64,000 nucleotides of DNA. Origin: CADEED01 sp963842515 (lineage in GTDB: Bacteria > Pseudomonadota > Gammaproteobacteria > Steroidobacterales > Steroidobacteraceae). Each line of letters starts with the position of its first letter. Position 1 is the stretch's first letter. A program made the translations under genes and the position numbers. Location: positions 248,001 to 312,000 of the forward strand of contig CAWJGO010000002.1 of assembly GCA_963842515.1 (NCBI GenBank). Direction: 5' to 3'. Positions 1-8,526 of the stretch are shown here, piece after piece. The notes beneath the pieces are model-generated. The model was not told the origin of the DNA. It saw only the letters and a program-made list of their open reading frames with translations, and did no database searches.

Positions 1-459
1 CAGTACACCGTCAACGGCGGCCCTGCGCAAACCTACACGGCTGGCGGCAACATCGATGCCAACGGCTGGCGCGTGCAGATCAGCGGTACGCCCGCGATCG
101 GCGACACCTTTACGATTCGCAGCAACGCCGGCGCCACGGGCGACAACCGCAACGCCATTGCTTTATCCGACGCATTGCGCGCTGGCGTGCTGGACGGCGG
201 AACCGTCTCGGTCGCCGATGCGGTGGAGCGTCTCACCGCCGATGTCGGCCTGCAGACGCGCACCGCGCAAGTAAACCGCGACGCGGAAGCGGTGGTGAAT
301 CAGGACGACCTGGCGGCGCGTGACAGCGTGTCGGGCGTCAACCTGGATGAAGAAGCCGCGGCCATGCTGCGTTACCAGCAGGCCTATCAGGCCGCTGCGC
401 AAATCATCGCCATGGCAAGCGACCTGTTCAACTCCCTGCTGAATGCGGTGAGGAGATAA
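1..459 (+). CDS. flgK: FlgK hook-filament junction protein 1, C-terminal part
   Basis: The frame is open from the first base, so only the last 152 residues of a hook-associated protein are present. The end reads NLDEEAAAMLRYQQAYQAAA and closes with a short amphipathic helix, the D0 coiled-coil terminus typical of FlgK (a family of roughly 450-650 residues). FlgK forms the first junction zone between hook and filament outside the cell. It is followed after one base by flgL, the usual flgKL pair, and the flgL ribosome binding site (AGGAGA) lies inside the last codons of this gene. The N-terminal part lies outside the window. Confidence 0.9.
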   Translation, partial: QYTVNGGPAQTYTAGGNIDANGWRVQISGTPAIGDTFTIRSNAGATGDNRNAIALSDALRAGVLDGGTVSVADAVERLTADVGLQTRTAQVNRDAEAVVNQDDLAARDSVSGVNLDEEAAAMLRYQQAYQAAAQIIAMASDLFNSLLNAVRR

Positions 460-460
460 C

Positions 461-1666
461 GTGCGTCTGTCCACTGCCGCCCTTCATCGAACCAGCATCG
501 ACGCAATCCTCGAGCAGCAGACGCGCCTGGCGCGCACCAACGCCCAGGTGACCAGCGGCAAGCGTTTCCAGAACGCTTCCGAGGATCCGATTGCGGCGAC
601 GCGTGCAGCCGCACTCGATCGCACCGTGGCCGACAACGCCCAGTACGACCGCAATTCCAACATCATCGAAAGCCGCCTGAGCTACGAGGAGCAATCCCTC
701 GCCGACGTGACGCTGCTGTTGCAGAAATCGCGCGACCTGGCACTGCAGGGTGCCAATGCCACGCTGGGCCAGGCGGAGCGCAACATGCTCGTCACCGAGC
801 TGCGCCAGCTGCGCAGCGAGCTCATCGATACCGCCAATCGCGATGACGGCAACGGCGAATACCTGTTTGCCGGGACGTCGACCAGTACTCGCCCATTCGC
901 GGACAGCCCTTCGGGCGTCAACTATCTCGGCGATCAGACCACGCGCCTCGTCCGTGTCAGCGGCAGCCAGGCGATCGCCGACGGTCATCCGGGCACCGAA
1001 GTGTTCATGAACATCAGCCAGGCCAACGGCACGTTTCGGACGGCGGTGAATGGCGCGAACACGGGCACCGCGACGATCGACATGGGAACCGTGGTCGATC
1101 CGTCAGCCTGGGTCGCCGACAACTACACGCTGCGATTCACCAGCCCCACGGACTGGGTGATCGAAGACGACACGTTGCCCACGCCCGTGCAAGTGGCGAC
1201 CGGTACCGGCTTCGCCTCGGGGCAGGCCATCAGCTTTCTCGGTGCGCGGGTGACGGTCACGGGCACGCCTGCCGCGGGTGACAGCTTCAGCGTTCAACCC
1301 GCGCAGGACACGGACATCTTTTCCGTGCTCGACGACCTCATCGACACGTTGGACGGTGGACCGGGTCTGCCGAGCGACCGCGCCGTGTTTCAGCAGCAGA
1401 TCGGCGCAAGCATCGCGGATCTGGATCAGAGCCTGAATCGCGTGCTTCAGGTGCGGTCGGAAGTGGGTTCGCGGCTGTTGGCCATCGATCAGGCCACCAG
1501 CACGCGCGAATCCGAAGCCATCGATCTGCAAGAGCTGCTGTCTGACCTGCGCGATGTGGACTACGCCGTGGCCATCAGCAAGCTGAATCAGGAATACGCG
1601 GGGCTTCAGGCTGCGCAGGCGGCGTACACCAAGATTTCGCAGCTTTCGTTGTTCGACTATCTCTGA
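461..1666 (+). CDS. flgL: FlgL hook-filament junction protein 3
   Basis: A 401-residue protein with GTG start one base after flgK and an AGGAGA Shine-Dalgarno at 451-456. The N-terminal half carries the flagellin-like D0/D1 helix (RTNAQVTSGKRFQNASEDPI near residues 24-43), and the C-terminus has the matching helix ending SQLSLFDYL. FlgL is the second hook-filament adaptor, laid between FlgK and flagellin. The central region is a variable beta-rich insert. Together with flgK this closes the class of hook-associated genes before the flagellin gene, which has its own promoter. The family call is firm; the exact start is supported by coupling to flgK. Confidence 0.93.
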   Translation: MRLSTAALHRTSIDAILEQQTRLARTNAQVTSGKRFQNASEDPIAATRAAALDRTVADNAQYDRNSNIIESRLSYEEQSLADVTLLLQKSRDLALQGANATLGQAERNMLVTELRQLRSELIDTANRDDGNGEYLFAGTSTSTRPFADSPSGVNYLGDQTTRLVRVSGSQAIADGHPGTEVFMNISQANGTFRTAVNGANTGTATIDMGTVVDPSAWVADNYTLRFTSPTDWVIEDDTLPTPVQVATGTGFASGQAISFLGARVTVTGTPAAGDSFSVQPAQDTDIFSVLDDLIDTLDGGPGLPSDRAVFQQQIGASIADLDQSLNRVLQVRSEVGSRLLAIDQATSTRESEAIDLQELLSDLRDVDYAVAISKLNQEYAGLQAAQAAYTKISQLSLFDYL

Positions 1667-1761
1667 GCAATTGGCGCTAAAGCCCGCGCCGCTGCGACTT
1701 TAGGCCTTTCGCGAAAATCCTTGAATCGCCTCACAAATCCGCCCGAGTCCTACAAACCCTC

Positions 1762-1788
1762 TTAAGTTCGCCCTGGGCGCTCCGATAC
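1762..1788 (+). promoter_or_regulatory. sigma-28 (FliA) promoter of fliC
   Basis: TTAAGTTC (1762-1769), an 11-base spacer, then TCCGATAC (1781-1788), close to the enterobacterial FliA consensus TAAAGTTT-N11-GCCGATAA. It lies 64 bases upstream of the flagellin ATG, as expected for a late flagellar gene. The FliA gene itself is in this window at 25.9 kb. Confidence 0.85.
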
Positions 1789-1851
1789 AGGTGACGAGCA
1801 ACCTGCCGGGAAGCCTCAAGCATCCGGCCCACATCTTCAGGAGTCGTTTCA

Positions 1852-3687
1852 ATGCCTCAAGTCATCAACACAAACGTGGCGTCGCTGAATGCTCAGCGCA
1901 ACCTCACGACATCACAGGGCCAGTTGGCGACGGCCTTGCAGCGTCTTTCTTCGGGCCTGCGCATCAACAGCGCCAAAGACGACGCCGCCGGCCTCGCGAT
2001 CTCGGAGCGTTTCACGACGCAGATCCGCGGTCTCAACCAGGCTGTTCGCAACGCCAATGACGGTATCTCCCTCGCCCAGACCGCGGAAGGCGCGCTCGGC
2101 GAAACCGGCAACGCGCTGCAGCGTATCCGCGAGCTGGCGATCCAGTCCGCCAACAGCACGAACTCGGCTTCTGACCGCGCGGCGCTCAACGCCGAAGCCG
2201 CTCAGCTGCTCGCCGAAATTCAGCGCAACGGTCTGACCACCCAGTTCAACGGCCAGAACATTCTCGACGGGACCTTCTCGTCGGCGCAGTTCCAGGTCGG
2301 TGCCAACGCGAACCAGACGATCTCGTTTGGTATCACCGGTGCCACCACGAACCTGTTAGGCGCCTACCAGGCGACCAGCACCGCCGTGACCGCGACCGCC
2401 TTCGACGGCGCTGGCTTCACGATCAACGGAGTGGAAGTCGGTGTCTCGGCCCGCACCAGCGCGGCCGGCGTCGAAGCCGATAGCGCCACGGCGAAAGCCA
2501 CCGCCATCAACTCCAAGAGCAATCTCACGGGTGTCACGGCAACGGCCGCGAGCACGGTGCAGGGTTCTGCCCCGATCGCGCGTTCGAGCCTTGCCAACGG
2601 CGCCCTCCTGATCAACGGCGTGTCCGTCGGCGCGATTGCGCGTGACGCCAATGCCGTGACGCAGGGTCGCAGTGCCGCCACGGCGATCAATGCCGTGACC
2701 AACCAGACTGGCGTGACCGCGACGGCCGATGCCTCCACGGGCGCCCTGACGCTCACGACCTCGGATGGCCGTAACATCGCGTTGACCAGCTCGCCGGCGA
2801 CTGCCGACGGTGCCACCGCGATCTACAACGCCACGGGCCTCGACGTCTCCTCGGTCGCCAACCCGACCGGCAACGATGCGCTGACGATCGTCGCTGGTGC
2901 TGGTGGATACGACCTGTCGGCTCCGGCCGCTGGTGCGATCACACAGGGCGACACCTTCTCGCTCGACGGCGTCACCTACGAATTCCGCAGCACGGGTGCG
3001 GTCACGGGTGCGAACGTGCTGATCTCGCTGACCGACGGTGCTTCGGCAGACGACGTTGCCGCTGGCATCCAGGCCGCGATTCACGCCCAGTACGTTTTGG
3101 GCAACACCTCTGTCGATGCGACCGTCGCCACTAACACGGTGACGGCCACCAACAGCAAGCTGGGCGCGAACGGCACGTTCGCCACCTGGGCGGAGTCGAT
3201 CTCGGCCGGTGTGACTGGCCTCGTGCAGACCTCGACGGCCACGGGTGTGGACGCCAACGACGGCGCTGGCATCACAACGCGCGGCACGCTGACGTTGAGC
3301 TCGGCGGCCAACTTCACGCTGGGTGGTGCGGATCTGGTCAACGGCGGTCTCGCCGCGGCCGCTCCCGCGCTGACCCGCCTCGACACGGTCAACATCTCGA
3401 GTGTCGGTGGCGCGAATCTCGCCATCGCCGTGCTCGACGGTGCCCTGTCGCAGGTTACCAGCATCCGCGCCGATCTCGGTGCGGTGCAGAACCGCTTCTC
3501 TTCGACGGTCGCCAACCTGACGACCACCGCTGAGAACCTGAGCGCCGCGCGCAGCCGCATCCTGGATGCGGACTTCGCGGCGGAAACCGCCTCACTGACC
3601 CGCGCGCAGATCCTGCAGCAGGCCGGCACGGCGATCCTGGCTCAGGCGAATGCGATTCCGCAGAACGTCCTCTCGCTGCTTCGCTAA
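1852..3687 (+). CDS. fliC: Flagellin
   Basis: A 611-residue flagellin, the filament subunit. The N-terminal D0/D1 helices (VINTNVASLNAQRNL, then SSGLRINSAKDDAAGLAISER) and the C-terminal D1/D0 helices (LSAARSRILDADFAAETA, ending IPQNVLSLLR) are canonical. The middle, about residues 180-500, is an enlarged variable region with at least two Flagellin_IN-like units (each INGV...ATAIN...GVTATA), so the protein is longer than common 400-500-residue flagellins. The start has an AGGAG box at 1840-1844. It stands alone behind a sigma-28 promoter and is followed by a stem-loop. Export would need FliS, encoded 2 kb downstream. Confidence 0.96.
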   Translation: MPQVINTNVASLNAQRNLTTSQGQLATALQRLSSGLRINSAKDDAAGLAISERFTTQIRGLNQAVRNANDGISLAQTAEGALGETGNALQRIRELAIQSANSTNSASDRAALNAEAAQLLAEIQRNGLTTQFNGQNILDGTFSSAQFQVGANANQTISFGITGATTNLLGAYQATSTAVTATAFDGAGFTINGVEVGVSARTSAAGVEADSATAKATAINSKSNLTGVTATAASTVQGSAPIARSSLANGALLINGVSVGAIARDANAVTQGRSAATAINAVTNQTGVTATADASTGALTLTTSDGRNIALTSSPATADGATAIYNATGLDVSSVANPTGNDALTIVAGAGGYDLSAPAAGAITQGDTFSLDGVTYEFRSTGAVTGANVLISLTDGASADDVAAGIQAAIHAQYVLGNTSVDATVATNTVTATNSKLGANGTFATWAESISAGVTGLVQTSTATGVDANDGAGITTRGTLTLSSAANFTLGGADLVNGGLAAAAPALTRLDTVNISSVGGANLAIAVLDGALSQVTSIRADLGAVQNRFSSTVANLTTTAENLSAARSRILDADFAAETASLTRAQILQQAGTAILAQANAIPQNVLSLLR

Positions 3688-3733
3688 GCAATGAGGTGAC
3701 ATCCGGGTAACCATTCGGAAAGCCAAAAGGTTC

Positions 3734-3772
3734 GGCGGGCGATGTCGGGTAGATAGACCTGCGTCGCCCGCC
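3734..3772 (+). terminator. Stem-loop after fliC, putative terminator
   Basis: GGCGGGCGA (3734-3742) pairs with TCGCCCGCC (3764-3772) around a 21-base loop. It lies 46 bases after the flagellin stop and before flaG. No clear T-run follows, so it may be an mRNA-stabilising hairpin or a Rho-assisted terminator rather than an intrinsic one. Confidence 0.45.
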
Positions 3773-3817
3773 CGATTCTGGAGGGCACGAGCCGAATGAT
3801 TCTTCCGAGGTGCTGCC

Positions 3818-4174
3818 ATGAGAATTGGAGATATAACAGCAGATACGGGTGTGCGTTCACCTCGCGTGGTCGAAGAACGGCCCGCTGTCGTCACGTTACC
3901 CAAGGTGGTCAGCGAGCAGCCGCAACCAGCGGCCAAGCCCCACCCGGTCGAGGTTCCCAAGATCGAGTCGGTCACCAAACAGATCGACTCGTTCCTGCGC
4001 AGTATCGGACGCACGATTAACTTCCGCGTCGATCCTGCCAGCGGTCAGATGGTCGTGAGCGTGCTGGATGCGAACACCGGTGAGGTGATCCGCCAGGTTC
4101 CGGGCGAAGAGGCCCTGCAGCTCGCGCAAAGAATTGAAGATAGTTTGAGTGCAATGTTGGACGAGCGGGTCTGA
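3818..4174 (+). CDS. flaG: FlaG family protein
   Basis: A 118-residue protein with a disordered Pro/Val-rich N-terminal half and a conserved C-terminal FlaG domain (INFRVDPASGQMVVSVLD, then GEVIRQVPGEEALQLAQRIED). Position between flagellin and fliD is the classical one in polar-flagellum bacteria. FlaG proteins affect filament length in some species, but the mechanism is unresolved. It is followed by fliD after 21 bases with an AAGG-type ribosome site, suggesting flaG-fliD-fliS co-transcription. Confidence 0.9.
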   Translation: MRIGDITADTGVRSPRVVEERPAVVTLPKVVSEQPQPAAKPHPVEVPKIESVTKQIDSFLRSIGRTINFRVDPASGQMVVSVLDANTGEVIRQVPGEEALQLAQRIEDSLSAMLDERV

Positions 4175-4195
4175 CGCCCGCAAGGTAGAAGTCTG

Positions 4196-5584
4196 ATGGC
4201 GGTATTGAGCTCTCCTGGAGTCGGGTCGGGACTGGACATCAATGGTCTGGTAGAGAAGCTCGTGGCCGCGGAAAGAGCGCCGCAGCAGGCCCAGATCAAC
4301 CGTCAGCAGACCACAACCGTCACCACGATTTCCGCGCTCGGCAGCCTGAAGGGTGCGCTGGGTGCGTTCCAAGCCGCCTTGGCTCCGCTCAGCACGCTGA
4401 GCTCCATAACGGCGCGCTCGGCAGTTTCTTCCAAGCCGGACGTTTTCACGGCGTCGGCCACCAGCAGCGCCGCGCCCGGCAGCTACGACATAGAAGTGCT
4501 CTCCGTCGCGAGCGCCCACCAGATCTCCTCGCTGGGTTTTCTCAACGGCAGCGCGCACGTGCTCGGCACGGGCACGCTCACGATTGCCGTAGGCGCCAAG
4601 AGCTTTCAGATCGGCATTCCGGATACCGCCAATACGCTTGCTGGAATCCGCGACGCGATCAACTCGGCCACCGGCAACGACAACCTGGTGCGCGCGACCA
4701 TCGTCAACGGTAACGACGGGGCACACCTGGTGCTCTCGAGCCAGGTGACCGGCGCGACCAACGCCATCACTGTGGCAGCCGACGGTGGTAACGGCGGGCT
4801 CGCCAGCCTCGCGTTCAATCCGTCGCTCACCACGAACTACACGCAGCCGCGCCTGGCCGCGAACTCGCAGGTGCGCATCGCCGGCAACCTGCAGGACAGC
4901 GACAGCCGCACGATCAACACGGTGATTGACGGCGTCACACTGACGCTGCTCGAATCCGACGTGGGCGAAACCCACACGCTCACGATCGCCAATGACGCGA
5001 GCGCGGTCACTGCACGCATCAAGAAGTTCGTCGACGAGTTCAACTCGCTCGGTCGGCAGTTCACGTCCCTGCGCGGCTACGATCCGGCGACCAAGAAAGC
5101 CGGTCCGCTGTTAGGCGACTCGTTCTTGCGCGCCGTCGAAAGCGAAGTGCGGGGCAAACTGACGGACCGCGTCCCCGGCCTCACCGGCAATTATCAATCG
5201 CTCGCGAGCATCGGCATCGTGACCGCCAAGGACGGCACGTTGACGCTGGACGATGGCAAGCTGCAGGCCGCGCTGGCCGCTGACTACAACGGCGTCGCCG
5301 CGGTCTTCGGTTCGACCGACGGGGTCGCCGCGCGTCTCACGGCCGTCATCACGCCGCGGCTCGCCGCCGACGCCGAGCTCGACGTGCGTTCCAAGCGGCT
5401 GACGGCCAAGAGTGTCGCGTTGCAAAAAGACGTGGCCACGCTCGATGCGCGCATGGCGAAAGTGGAGTCGAGATATCGCGCGCAGTTCAACGCGCTCGAC
5501 AGTCTGCTGTCGAAACTGCAGAGCTCTTCGGCGTTTCTCACGCAGCAGTTAGACAGTATCTCGAAGATCGGCATCGACAAGTGA
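4196..5584 (+). CDS. fliD: FliD filament cap protein
   Basis: A 462-residue hook-associated protein 2. The N-terminus SSPGVGSGLDINGLVEKLVAAER is the FliD_N signature, followed by coiled coil and beta domains. The C-terminal FliD_C region (about residues 230-450) ends in a long helix. FliD caps the growing filament and folds incoming flagellin, and may act as adhesin. It sits between flaG and fliS, with start ATG at 4196 preceded by AAGG at 4181. Length is typical for the family. Confidence 0.95.
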   Translation: MAVLSSPGVGSGLDINGLVEKLVAAERAPQQAQINRQQTTTVTTISALGSLKGALGAFQAALAPLSTLSSITARSAVSSKPDVFTASATSSAAPGSYDIEVLSVASAHQISSLGFLNGSAHVLGTGTLTIAVGAKSFQIGIPDTANTLAGIRDAINSATGNDNLVRATIVNGNDGAHLVLSSQVTGATNAITVAADGGNGGLASLAFNPSLTTNYTQPRLAANSQVRIAGNLQDSDSRTINTVIDGVTLTLLESDVGETHTLTIANDASAVTARIKKFVDEFNSLGRQFTSLRGYDPATKKAGPLLGDSFLRAVESEVRGKLTDRVPGLTGNYQSLASIGIVTAKDGTLTLDDGKLQAALAADYNGVAAVFGSTDGVAARLTAVITPRLAADAELDVRSKRLTAKSVALQKDVATLDARMAKVESRYRAQFNALDSLLSKLQSSSAFLTQQLDSISKIGIDK

Positions 5585-5645
5585 CGGGGCAACAGCCTCA
5601 AGTCCGCTGATTCCAGGCCGTTAAGCTCCTGTCAGAAATGGAGCA

Positions 5646-6059
5646 ATGTCAATGGCCTTTCCGCCGAACGCCGCAAAACTCGCGGCTTACAGAAGCACCT
5701 CCGTGCACTCGGGTGTCGCGGCTTCCGATCCGCATCGTCTCATCGTGATGCTCATGGACGGCGCGCTCGAGCGCATCGCGACCGCGCGCGGCATCATGCA
5801 GAACGGCGGTGGCGCGGAAAAGGCGCAACTGCTGCATCGCGCGGTGGCCATCATCGACGAGCTGCGCAACAGCCTGAACATCAAGGCTGGCGGCGATATC
5901 TCCCACAATCTCGACGCGCTCTACGATTACATGTGCGTGCGCCTCATGCAGGCGAACTCCGCTAACAAACCCGAGTGGCTGGACGAAGTCTCGCGTCTCC
6001 TCGGCGAAGTGCGCGCCGCGTGGCTCGCGATCCCGGCACAGAACCGCGCGCAGTTGTAG
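5646..6059 (+). CDS. fliS: FliS flagellin export chaperone
   Basis: A 137-residue helical protein with the FliS features AYRSTSVHSGVAASDPHRLI near the N-terminus, followed by MLMDGALERIATARG and HNLDALYDYMCVRLMQAN. FliS binds the C-terminal helix of flagellin in the cytoplasm, preventing premature polymerisation and delivering it to the FlhA platform. A GGAG box lies 6 bases before the ATG at 5646. An alternative ATG two codons later is possible. The neighbours fliD and a FliT-like gene support the call. Confidence 0.94.
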   Translation: MSMAFPPNAAKLAAYRSTSVHSGVAASDPHRLIVMLMDGALERIATARGIMQNGGGAEKAQLLHRAVAIIDELRNSLNIKAGGDISHNLDALYDYMCVRLMQANSANKPEWLDEVSRLLGEVRAAWLAIPAQNRAQL

Positions 6060-6070
6060 GCGCAGAACAC

Positions 6071-6388
6071 ATGGACCTTTCCGCCACATCGCGTCGCCCG
6101 GCCTTGCGCCTGGTCGCGTCGTCGCTGCGGCGGGCGGGCGATTCGTCCGCCTCGCCTGAATGGCGCCGCGTGGCGGCCGCGGTGCTCAGCAGCACGCGCG
6201 AGCTCGGCAGGCATCTCATGCAGCAGCGCTGGAGCCACGTCGAAGAGGCGATGGATGAGCGGCGCGAGCTGCTGGTGCTCATGAAGCGCATGTACCTGGA
6301 TGCCGATGGCCGGCGCTGCCTGCTGTCCCTGGAACAGGCGGCGCACGAATCCGAGCTGGCGGTCGCGGCGATGTCCCAGCGGCGCTAG
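6071..6388 (+). CDS. FliT-like small helical flagellar protein
   Basis: A 105-residue, Arg- and Leu-rich, predicted all-helical protein starting 12 bases after fliS. Sequence similarity to known FliT is weak by eye, but size, helical character (STRELGRHLMQQRWSHVEEA, then RRELLVLMKRMYL) and the slot directly after fliS match the FliT/FliD-chaperone position in gammaproteobacterial clusters. The ATG at 6071 is chosen because an upstream in-frame ATG would overlap fliS heavily. Function as a FliD chaperone is inferred from context only. Confidence 0.6.
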   Translation: MDLSATSRRPALRLVASSLRRAGDSSASPEWRRVAAAVLSSTRELGRHLMQQRWSHVEEAMDERRELLVLMKRMYLDADGRRCLLSLEQAAHESELAVAAMSQRR

Positions 6389-6398
6389 ACTGCGCCGC

Positions 6399-6968
6399 AT
6401 GATCGACCCGACAGACACGATCGTCCTGTTCGAGAAGCTGGCGTACGAGGACCTGCTGCCGGTGCGCTGGGTGGCGCATCCGCGGCCGGTCGATGAGGTG
6501 ACCGCACAGCACCTGGCCGAGCGCAACGTGCGCGTGCTGCAGGCCTGCGATGCTCTCGAGGAATACGGCCAGCAGAACAAGTCCGACGACGAGTCGCCTC
6601 ACTCTGCCGATCTCATGCGGCTCGACTTCAAGCTCAACCTGTTGCTGGATCTCGCCGGCCAGTTGCTCGCCAACAGCCAGTCGCGGGTCACGCCGAGGGC
6701 GATTCGCCTGAATTCGATGGGTGCTACCTGGAAGACCGAGGAACCGGCCCCGCAGGCGGGCGAGCACGGCATCCTCGAAATCGGCATCCGCGACATCGTC
6801 GTGCAGCCGCTGAACCTGCCGGCCGAAGCGCTCGCGGGCGCGAACGCCAGCCAGGCGCGCGTGCGCTTCACCCTGTTAGGGGAAGTGGTTGCCGATCACA
6901 TCGAGCGGCTGGTGTTTCGCCGCCACCGGCGAAAAATTGCCGACGCGCGCCGTCCGCGCCGCGCTTGA
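6399..6968 (+). CDS. PilZ-like protein of the flagellar cluster
   Basis: A 189-residue protein starting 11 bases after the FliT-like gene. It has a helical middle (LMRLDFKLNLLLDLAGQLLA) followed by a beta-rich C-terminus (GILEIGIRDIVVQPLNLPAE, then ARVRFTLLGEVVADHIERLVF). This architecture and position, between fliS/fliT and fleQ, match the atypical PilZ proteins with extra helices found in xanthomonad flagellar clusters. The classical c-di-GMP signature RxxxR...NxSxxG is not evident, so c-di-GMP binding should not be assumed. It is probably co-transcribed with fliS. The PilZ assignment is from recognition of the neighbourhood and fold pattern, not a search. Confidence 0.6.
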   Translation: MIDPTDTIVLFEKLAYEDLLPVRWVAHPRPVDEVTAQHLAERNVRVLQACDALEEYGQQNKSDDESPHSADLMRLDFKLNLLLDLAGQLLANSQSRVTPRAIRLNSMGATWKTEEPAPQAGEHGILEIGIRDIVVQPLNLPAEALAGANASQARVRFTLLGEVVADHIERLVFRRHRRKIADARRPRRA

Positions 6969-7139
6969 AAAAAACCTCTACGTATTCCGCACTAAGGGAT
7001 TCCCCCTGCGCGCGCCGAGGCTGCACGCGGCGCCGAAGAAAGTTGTTAGGGGAGAACTCTTAATCCTGCGAAGATGCACGGCGCGTCACGCTTTCCAGGT
7101 GCGTGAAGGCGCAAAGATACTCGCGAGAGAGGAGTCATC

Positions 7140-8315
7140 GTGCAGACAGTCGAATGCATCAGTGCGAGCGGGACCAACGCGCGCCATGCACAAATCATTC
7201 AGGGTGCCAACGCCGTCGACGGCGTGCAGATGCCCACGGGAGCGTCTCCGGCGATTGCAGCCGTCAACCGGCTCATTCAACAGGTCGCGCCATATGATTC
7301 GACGGTCCTCATCCTAGGGGATTCCGGTACGGGTAAAGAGATTGCCGCGCGCGCCATCCATTCCCTTAGTCCACGTCGTCAGCGTCCATTCGTCGCCGTC
7401 AACTGCGGCGCCATACCCGCCGAACTACTCGAGTCGGAATTGTTCGGCCATGAGAAAGGGTCATTCACCGGCGCGATCACCACCCGTAAGGGGCGCTTCG
7501 AGATCGCCGAAGGCGGCACGCTGTTCCTCGATGAGATCGGCGACATGAGCCTGCCCATGCAGGTGAAGCTGCTGCGAGTACTGCAGGAACGCATCTACGA
7601 ACGCGTCGGCAGCAATGTCTCGAGCGAGTGCGACGTGCGGATCATCGCCGCCACGCACCGCAACCTCGAAGAATCCATCGTGCGCGGCAGCTTTCGCGGC
7701 GACCTGTTCTATCGCCTCAACGTATTCCCCATAGAAATGCCGACGCTCGCCATGCGCATCGTCGACCTGCCGGCGCTCATCACCGACCTCATCGAGATGT
7801 CGGCGAGCCGCGGGCGTCCGAAACTGCGCCTTCTTCAGGAGACGCAGGACGCGCTCGGCAACTATGCCTGGCCCGGCAACGTGCGCGAGCTGTCGAATCT
7901 CATCGAGCGCCTGGCGATTCTCTGTCCCGACCGGCCCGTGGGTATCGGCGACCTGCCGGCGCGGTACCGGCCGACCGAATGGACTGCCCCCATCATCAAG
8001 GACGCGCTGACCGCCGAGATCCCGCAGCTCATCGCTTCCATGGCCGGCAGCGACGAGGCGGAAGACGAAAGCGTATTGCCGGCATCGGTGTGGGCCGGCG
8101 AGGCCGACGCGATCACGCGATTGCCGGAGCAGGGCGTGGACCTGCGCGCACACCTCATGGTCATCGAGCGCTCGCTCATCAGCCAGGCGCTGCAGCGCTC
8201 CGGCGGAACCGTGGCGCACGCCGCGCGGCTGCTGTCTCTGCGCCGCACGACCTTGGTCGAGAAGCTGCGCAAGCTCGGCATGGCCAGCGCGCAAGAGCAA
8301 ATCGAAAACGCCTAG
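7140..8315 (+). CDS. fleQ: FleQ-type sigma-54-dependent flagellar master regulator, no receiver domain
   Basis: A 391-residue AAA+ activator. Walker A GDSGTGKE is at 60-67, the sigma-54 contact loop reads GSFTGA at 107-112, Walker B is near 125-135, and a C-terminal Fis-type helix-turn-helix (HAARLLSLRRTTLVEKLRKL) closes it. The AAA+ and HTH segments resemble Pseudomonas FleQ closely (GAITTRKGRFE; LPMQVKLLRVLQER). FleQ proteins normally carry about 120-140 extra N-terminal residues; here the GTG at 7140 has a GAGAGGAG site just upstream, and the 171 bases back to the previous gene cannot encode that domain. FleQ initiates the flagellar cascade and in relatives binds c-di-GMP and FleN. Confidence 0.85.
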   Translation: MQTVECISASGTNARHAQIIQGANAVDGVQMPTGASPAIAAVNRLIQQVAPYDSTVLILGDSGTGKEIAARAIHSLSPRRQRPFVAVNCGAIPAELLESELFGHEKGSFTGAITTRKGRFEIAEGGTLFLDEIGDMSLPMQVKLLRVLQERIYERVGSNVSSECDVRIIAATHRNLEESIVRGSFRGDLFYRLNVFPIEMPTLAMRIVDLPALITDLIEMSASRGRPKLRLLQETQDALGNYAWPGNVRELSNLIERLAILCPDRPVGIGDLPARYRPTEWTAPIIKDALTAEIPQLIASMAGSDEAEDESVLPASVWAGEADAITRLPEQGVDLRAHLMVIERSLISQALQRSGGTVAHAARLLSLRRTTLVEKLRKLGMASAQEQIENA

Positions 8316-8318
8316 TCG

Positions 8319-8411
8319 GGTGGTACCGGGTCGGGAATCTCGGGAATGCGCGAACGCTCGCGTGCGCGCCGACGATTGCTCATTCCCGAGATATCCCGAC
8401 CCGGTACCACC
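8319..8411. repeat. Long imperfect inverted repeat between fleQ and fleR
   Basis: A 30-base arm (8319-8348, beginning GGTGGTACCGGGTCGGGA) is matched by a 31-base reverse-complement arm (8381-8411) with a single bulge, around a 32-base loop. The stem begins four bases after the fleQ stop. It could end or protect the fleQ transcript and insulate it from the sigma-54 promoter of fleR. No T-run follows. Its near-perfect symmetry also fits a dispersed palindromic repeat element. Confidence 0.8.
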
Positions 8412-8465
8412 TCCCTCCCACGTCAATCTACTGACACTCATGTGAAGCCCGTCACGCGATCGGTC

Positions 8466-8481
8466 GGGCACGGCTCTTGCA
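8466..8481 (+). promoter_or_regulatory. sigma-54 promoter of fleR
   Basis: GGGCAC (8466-8471), 5 bases, TTGCA (8477-8481), matching the -24/-12 consensus TGGCAC-N5-TTGCA except for the first base. It lies 46 bases before the fleR ATG. This predicts that FleQ with RpoN turns on fleR, as in the Pseudomonas hierarchy. Confidence 0.8.
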
Positions 8482-8526
8482 GCTGCAATGCTTGGCCGCC
8501 TTCGGCCGATGTGTTTGAGGTTTCCG

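Noticed and set aside
1667..1720. TAAAG...CTTTA and GGCGC...GCGCC pairings after flgL as a terminator
   Set aside because: Stems are short, loops long and no T-run follows; not convincing enough to list.
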